Shown piece after piece: positions 59,997 through 64,000 of a DNA stretch of 64,000 bases. Under the pieces are notes generated by a model. It had not been told where the DNA came from. It saw nothing but the letters and a program-made list of their open reading frames with translations, and ran no database searches. Every line of letters begins with the position of its first letter. Position 1 is the stretch's first letter. The translations under genes were made by a program, and so were the position numbers. Source of the DNA: Cladopsammia gracilis (lineage: Eukaryota > Cnidaria > Anthozoa > Scleractinia > Dendrophylliidae); the NCBI GenBank assembly GCA_022457155.1, contig JAJGOT010000493.1, positions 130,001 through 194,000 on the forward strand, written 5' to 3'.

Positions 59997-62900
59997 ACTT
60001 AATTCCTAATTTTTGAACAGCTGCCGTAGATGAATTTTTTTTTTAAATACAGGATACAGCGCCTCCGCGGTTTCGTTCTTCTGTAACTTTTGTAACTCGT
60101 TATTCAAGGAAGTTTAACAAGCAGGGACCTATGAAAAATAGAATAGGGTATCAATAAATTATTGCACAACACTCTCTCTCTATCCGGTCTCTTTGCCAGG
60201 TGCTCCATTCTTTTCCACATACAAATGACATAAGTTGGGAAGGAAATTATTCATGGCTTGTCAAATGAAGCGTTCACGGGCACCTGTCTCACGTTTTGAA
60301 AAATTGATGAGGGCTAAATAACTTCTTGGCGGTAAAACAAGCAACTTTCTTTTGTGTGCGCAGGTCGAGGGAATTTTTATTATTTTTCTTGAATTTACAC
60401 ACGTGCGTCCGATACGGTCAAGGTGAATTAACATGTATGCTGTACGTAGCTATCGCACAAGTCAACGAAACAAACGAGCTTCCGTTTTGTAATGCACAGC
60501 AATGTGCCTTTTATGTGCCTTTTTTATGGATAATAGTTGATCGGCAGCTAAGATGGACTGTCAGAATATATTTCGCGGGAGAGTGACACATAGTGTCAGG
60601 AGTAATTTACTAACAAGCAAACATGGATCTCTTCAGTAAGTTCTCTTTCACTTTAAGGCAAAACGAACTTTAAAAATTTACTTTTCAGAATAGCTCAGAA
60701 CAAAATGAAAAAAGGAAAAAAGAGATTCATTTTGTGAATTTTAGGAAAATCAAGAAGCATAACTGGAAAGTACATGGTCACACTTGAAGATTTCAAGCAA
60801 AGCGGGCTGAAATGTTAGACCTACTTTGCATGAGTCGCAGAAGACTCTGGAAGAAAGTAAAAAACTAATCGAATGAAACGAGACCCAGTGAGATTTGCAG
60901 AGTATATATGTATATATTATATATATTTTTTAATAAAGTGTTCTCCGACACTTCCAAAGCTAGCTTGAAAATTAAATTTTAAATCGGCGCGTAATCACCA
61001 ACTACCTAAGCATGGCGGCAAAACCTACCTTATTTCTAGCGGTCTTTGCCTAAATAAAAAAAATAACCACGAGCTTGACTAAAAGTATAGTGACAAATGA
61101 AAAACATCAATAAATGCTAATTTTCTACATTCCTAGTTATGTTATCTTCGGCTAACATCGATAAGTCGATCAAATCTATTTCGCAGTCTCCAGAAATTCC
61201 ATCAACTGCTACTATTTATCAACAGTATCTTATCATATTGTAACGCAAAATATTTCTAAAAAATTCGCACATGTATTATTTGACTACTACACTATCTACA
61301 GCAATGTCAATATGATATACATCCCAAGTGGATTTTACAGATTCTCACCTGTGGAAATTGTGAAATAAGGCCCCTTGCAGAGGAATTAGCCACGGCGTAA
61401 AATGTAATCGCAATATGAATGTGTCGGCAGTTTCTCGAATTCCGCCTTAAACTCCAACAGGCCTTTCCTCCAGTGGAGACAATATTTGGCAACAAGTAGG
61501 GACTGCGTTTTTAAACACGTGCTTTTGTTTGATTTGACGAGCACGTGTCAATTCTGTTTGAGCTCGCTAGAAATGGATTTGGAATGGTCTACGGCGCGAA
61601 CATCCAAAATAGGATAATAGTCCGCGGAATTTTCTTTGTCTGAAACGATGAATCTTAAAGAACTCCAAGATATCCAAATTTTGATTCAAGATTATATTCT
61701 ATCCGGTTACAGTTTTTATGAAACTAAGACGAAACTCATAATCAAGTTATAGTGTTTCTGAAGTCAAATAAGCTTGTCCTTGTAATATGACCTGGCGTGA
61801 GGCAAAAGCGAGAAAGAAAAACTTGTGAAAAGCTTGAGTTGTAAATAATTGATGGCCGCCTGGGTAAAGTGACAGCAGATTCAATCAATATGAAATTTCA
61901 ATAATTAATTTTGTGTTTTGAAAATAGCTTCAATTGTTTGCTAAAGAAAATGATAAAAAATGCATGACCTGTCAAGAACCAATTCATAATTTATTTCACT
62001 GGCATTTTATGGCAGTGAAATTTCGCCATGTATAAGTTCTAACTAAAAAACTTGGCTAAACACAACCTAGAAGAGCAGGAAGACAAACGAAAAAAGGCCG
62101 TTATTGCATTTACTGCAAAGCTGACAAAATAAGGCTTTCTTGACTAACACACTTCAGAAAAAAAAATACCCCGAAGCTATATGAACTGAAAAAGATAAGG
62201 TAATTATTTAGCGAATGAACTTATATTCTTTAGGTTTTGTACCCTTGTTTGGCTAGGAGACATTCAAAATAAACATTTTTTTCTGCCGTCAAAAAGTTGT
62301 ATATCGTTATTTGTCATCCGTGTTGTCAGTCGATTATGGGAGAAATCGTCGAAACTTATCGCAAAGTAAAATTAAAATTTAGGTATTTAGTATTTCAATT
62401 GCCGGCAAAAATGTTCACTGAAGGGTAGCTTTCATTCAGCGATGCACTATTTGTTTATTCGCAGAAGTGTGAAAGCCTTTTAGGCAGGTTGACAATAGCG
62501 TGTTTAATTTTTCATAAGGGTTGTCTCGCTTGTTAGCTGTCTGTAAATTGAGATCTTTCCGATCTAAACAGAGGAAGCAGTTTGTGGAAGCCATGAAATA
62601 ATGATCAAAACTCAAATAGGTTATTTATCACCGAGTTGAAGTTATCTAGCATTAAACAATAAACTCCGATAAACCTTTTGTTCTTTTCAGCCCGTAAAAA
62701 ATAAATACACGATGGACGTGTTTAAATTGAAGCAGACATCTTGTTGTCAATGCCAACAGTTTATTTGTTTTGTCGCACAAAGTTGACAGAATGTTGGGCT
62801 CGTATTAAAGGTAAGAATTCCCGGAGTGCAAAATTAATTTCAAGAGGTATTCAGTATGGAAGCAATATCTATGTAATCATAATTGTCTTTACACTCTTAA

Positions 62901-64000
62901 TTCAGAACATGGTGATCGTCACATGAGTACTGCTTTCATTAAAAAAATGTTTCATCCTATCAATCCCGACGGAAAACTTAGAGCAACCTAACCGGAATCT
63001 AATGTATCAATTCCAAGAGTGATTGTCCCCCTGGGCATACTTCCCTGGGGGACCTCTCAAATAAAATTGATGGGGATACTCGCGTGCCCCCTGTTCAATT
63101 TTTACCTCTAGAGCCGGTACTAGAAGAAAAAAATTAACAAGCAGTTTTTCCCGCATGGTTGAGAAATTGACCAAGGTGCTTAGACGGCGGGCATTTGACT
63201 GACCACTGCTTCTCGGTGTTTGTAAGCTGGTGTATTTCCGAACCCATTTATCAAGAATTCGTTCCATATGCCCTACAAACGGCCTCAACTAAAACACCTC
63301 TTATTTATGACCACCGTTTGAATGAAAACGTCAATGGAGCATTTGACCGCTAAGTGATCTGCAACATATTGGGGAATTGGACCCAATGTTTTCGAGAAAG
63401 TCAACGGCTTGAATGTTTGTTAGGGAGGATAATTGCGTTAGATTGACTTATGCTGTGTTCACACTAGGGCGAAACACGTGTAGTCTGATCACGAATGAAA
63501 CATGTTTCACTGTTAAAAGTGTTCACATATCAGGCGGCGCATTGCGCGAATCATGATCGAAACATGTTCACTTTGAGCATGATTGAAACTACCTCATGAG
63601 GTAGTTTTGAGGTAGTTTTGAGAGTATACGCCCTCTGTCTTTTAACGAAAACCTCGATCAGGCCACGATATTCTCTCAGTACCTCTTACGCGCTTGGTTA
63701 ATAAAAGTCCCATTTACACTGCAGAAAATTTAGGCACGGCTCGGATAAAAGTGGTAGGCGTACCCAAAAAAATAGTACCGATTAGTCATTTACACGTCCT
63801 TTCTTCTACCGTGCTAAAGGATACAAAATTATGTTTTGGTACGGGTAAAAGGCTCAACATCTCGGCCAGCGTACTCGATTCTTGCTTAGTGCGCATGCTG
63901 CTCTCTCAAATCGGTGCTGACCAAAGGCGCGAAGGCTCATCAGAGAAAAGTTGGTTCGGCACGGCTAATCGTTTACACTGGACACCTTATCCGAGCTGGG
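59997..64000. other. Region upstream of PRDM6-like, no supported gene
   Basis: No ORF has recognisable protein features and no splice-linked exon set was found. 60001-60200 would contain the PRDM6-like promoter and 5' untranslated region. 63460-63620 has repeated words (GAAACATGTT, GAGGTAGTTTTGAGGTAGTT). From about 63705 a possible MITE begins (CCCATTTACACTGCAG...; GTTTACACTGGACACC near the window end) and runs off the edge. Confidence 0.45.

Noticed and set aside
60326..60586. 86-residue plus-strand ORF upstream of PRDM6-like
   Set aside because: No recognisable motif, no splice partners, and composition like the surrounding non-coding DNA.
63007..63288. 93-residue minus-strand ORF with LRGPPGKYAQGDNH
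   Set aside because: No domain, no conserved neighbour and no splice context; not enough to call a gene.

Overview
This looks like one stretch of an animal nuclear genome, most likely a cnidarian and probably an anthozoan such as a stony coral. It is AT-rich, the genes are split into small exons by long introns with GT/AG junctions, and the non-coding space is packed with fold-back elements, BEL/Pao, DIRS-like, Penelope-like and CR1/L2-like retroelement remnants. The species cannot be fixed from the sequence alone. Most long open frames are shadows of repeats; only three host genes are supported.

Layout. (1) Positions 1-12913 carry the 3' eight exons of a plus-strand gene encoding a p67phox/NOXA1-type NADPH-oxidase activator (NCF2-like, copy A); its first exon lies outside the window. 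(2) 12914-21809 is a repeat-filled spacer. (3) 21810-50852 is a second, tandem copy (copy B) with all nine exons in the same order and phase, stretched by insertions to 29 kb. Copy B has a 75-bp in-frame deletion and a 1-bp frameshift in exon 8 that would remove most of the C-terminal PB1 domain. (4) 53342-59996 is a minus-strand four-exon gene for a PR/SET-domain zinc-finger protein closest to PRDM6 (458 residues). (5) 60000-64000 shows no gene that I can support.

Because copies A and B align intron by intron, each acts as the empty-site control for insertions in the other. This dates and delimits a TTAA-flanked 1.5-kb element in A, a 5.8-kb composite with a DIRS-like core in B, an L1-like LINE, a CR1/L2-like LINE, and an inverted piece of intron 1.

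Two structures stand out as possibly undescribed. The first is a minisatellite of about 78 bp in intron 4 of both copies. Its unit is a tandemly copied intron-3'-end plus the first codons of exon 5, so each array is a row of decoy splice acceptors ending at the real one. The second is a family of at least eight copies (E1-E8) of a non-coding mobile element of about 1.2 kb. It has an AT-repeat 5' end, a covarying GC-rich hairpin with a TTCG loop about 12 bases from its 3' end, no terminal inverted repeats, and insertion at TA. One copy is nested cleanly inside another, which fixes the element ends to the base.

The two NCF2-like proteins would act with a NOX-family oxidase and Rac in superoxide production. 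The PRDM6-like protein would act in the nucleus as a chromatin or transcription regulator. There is no evident functional link between them.
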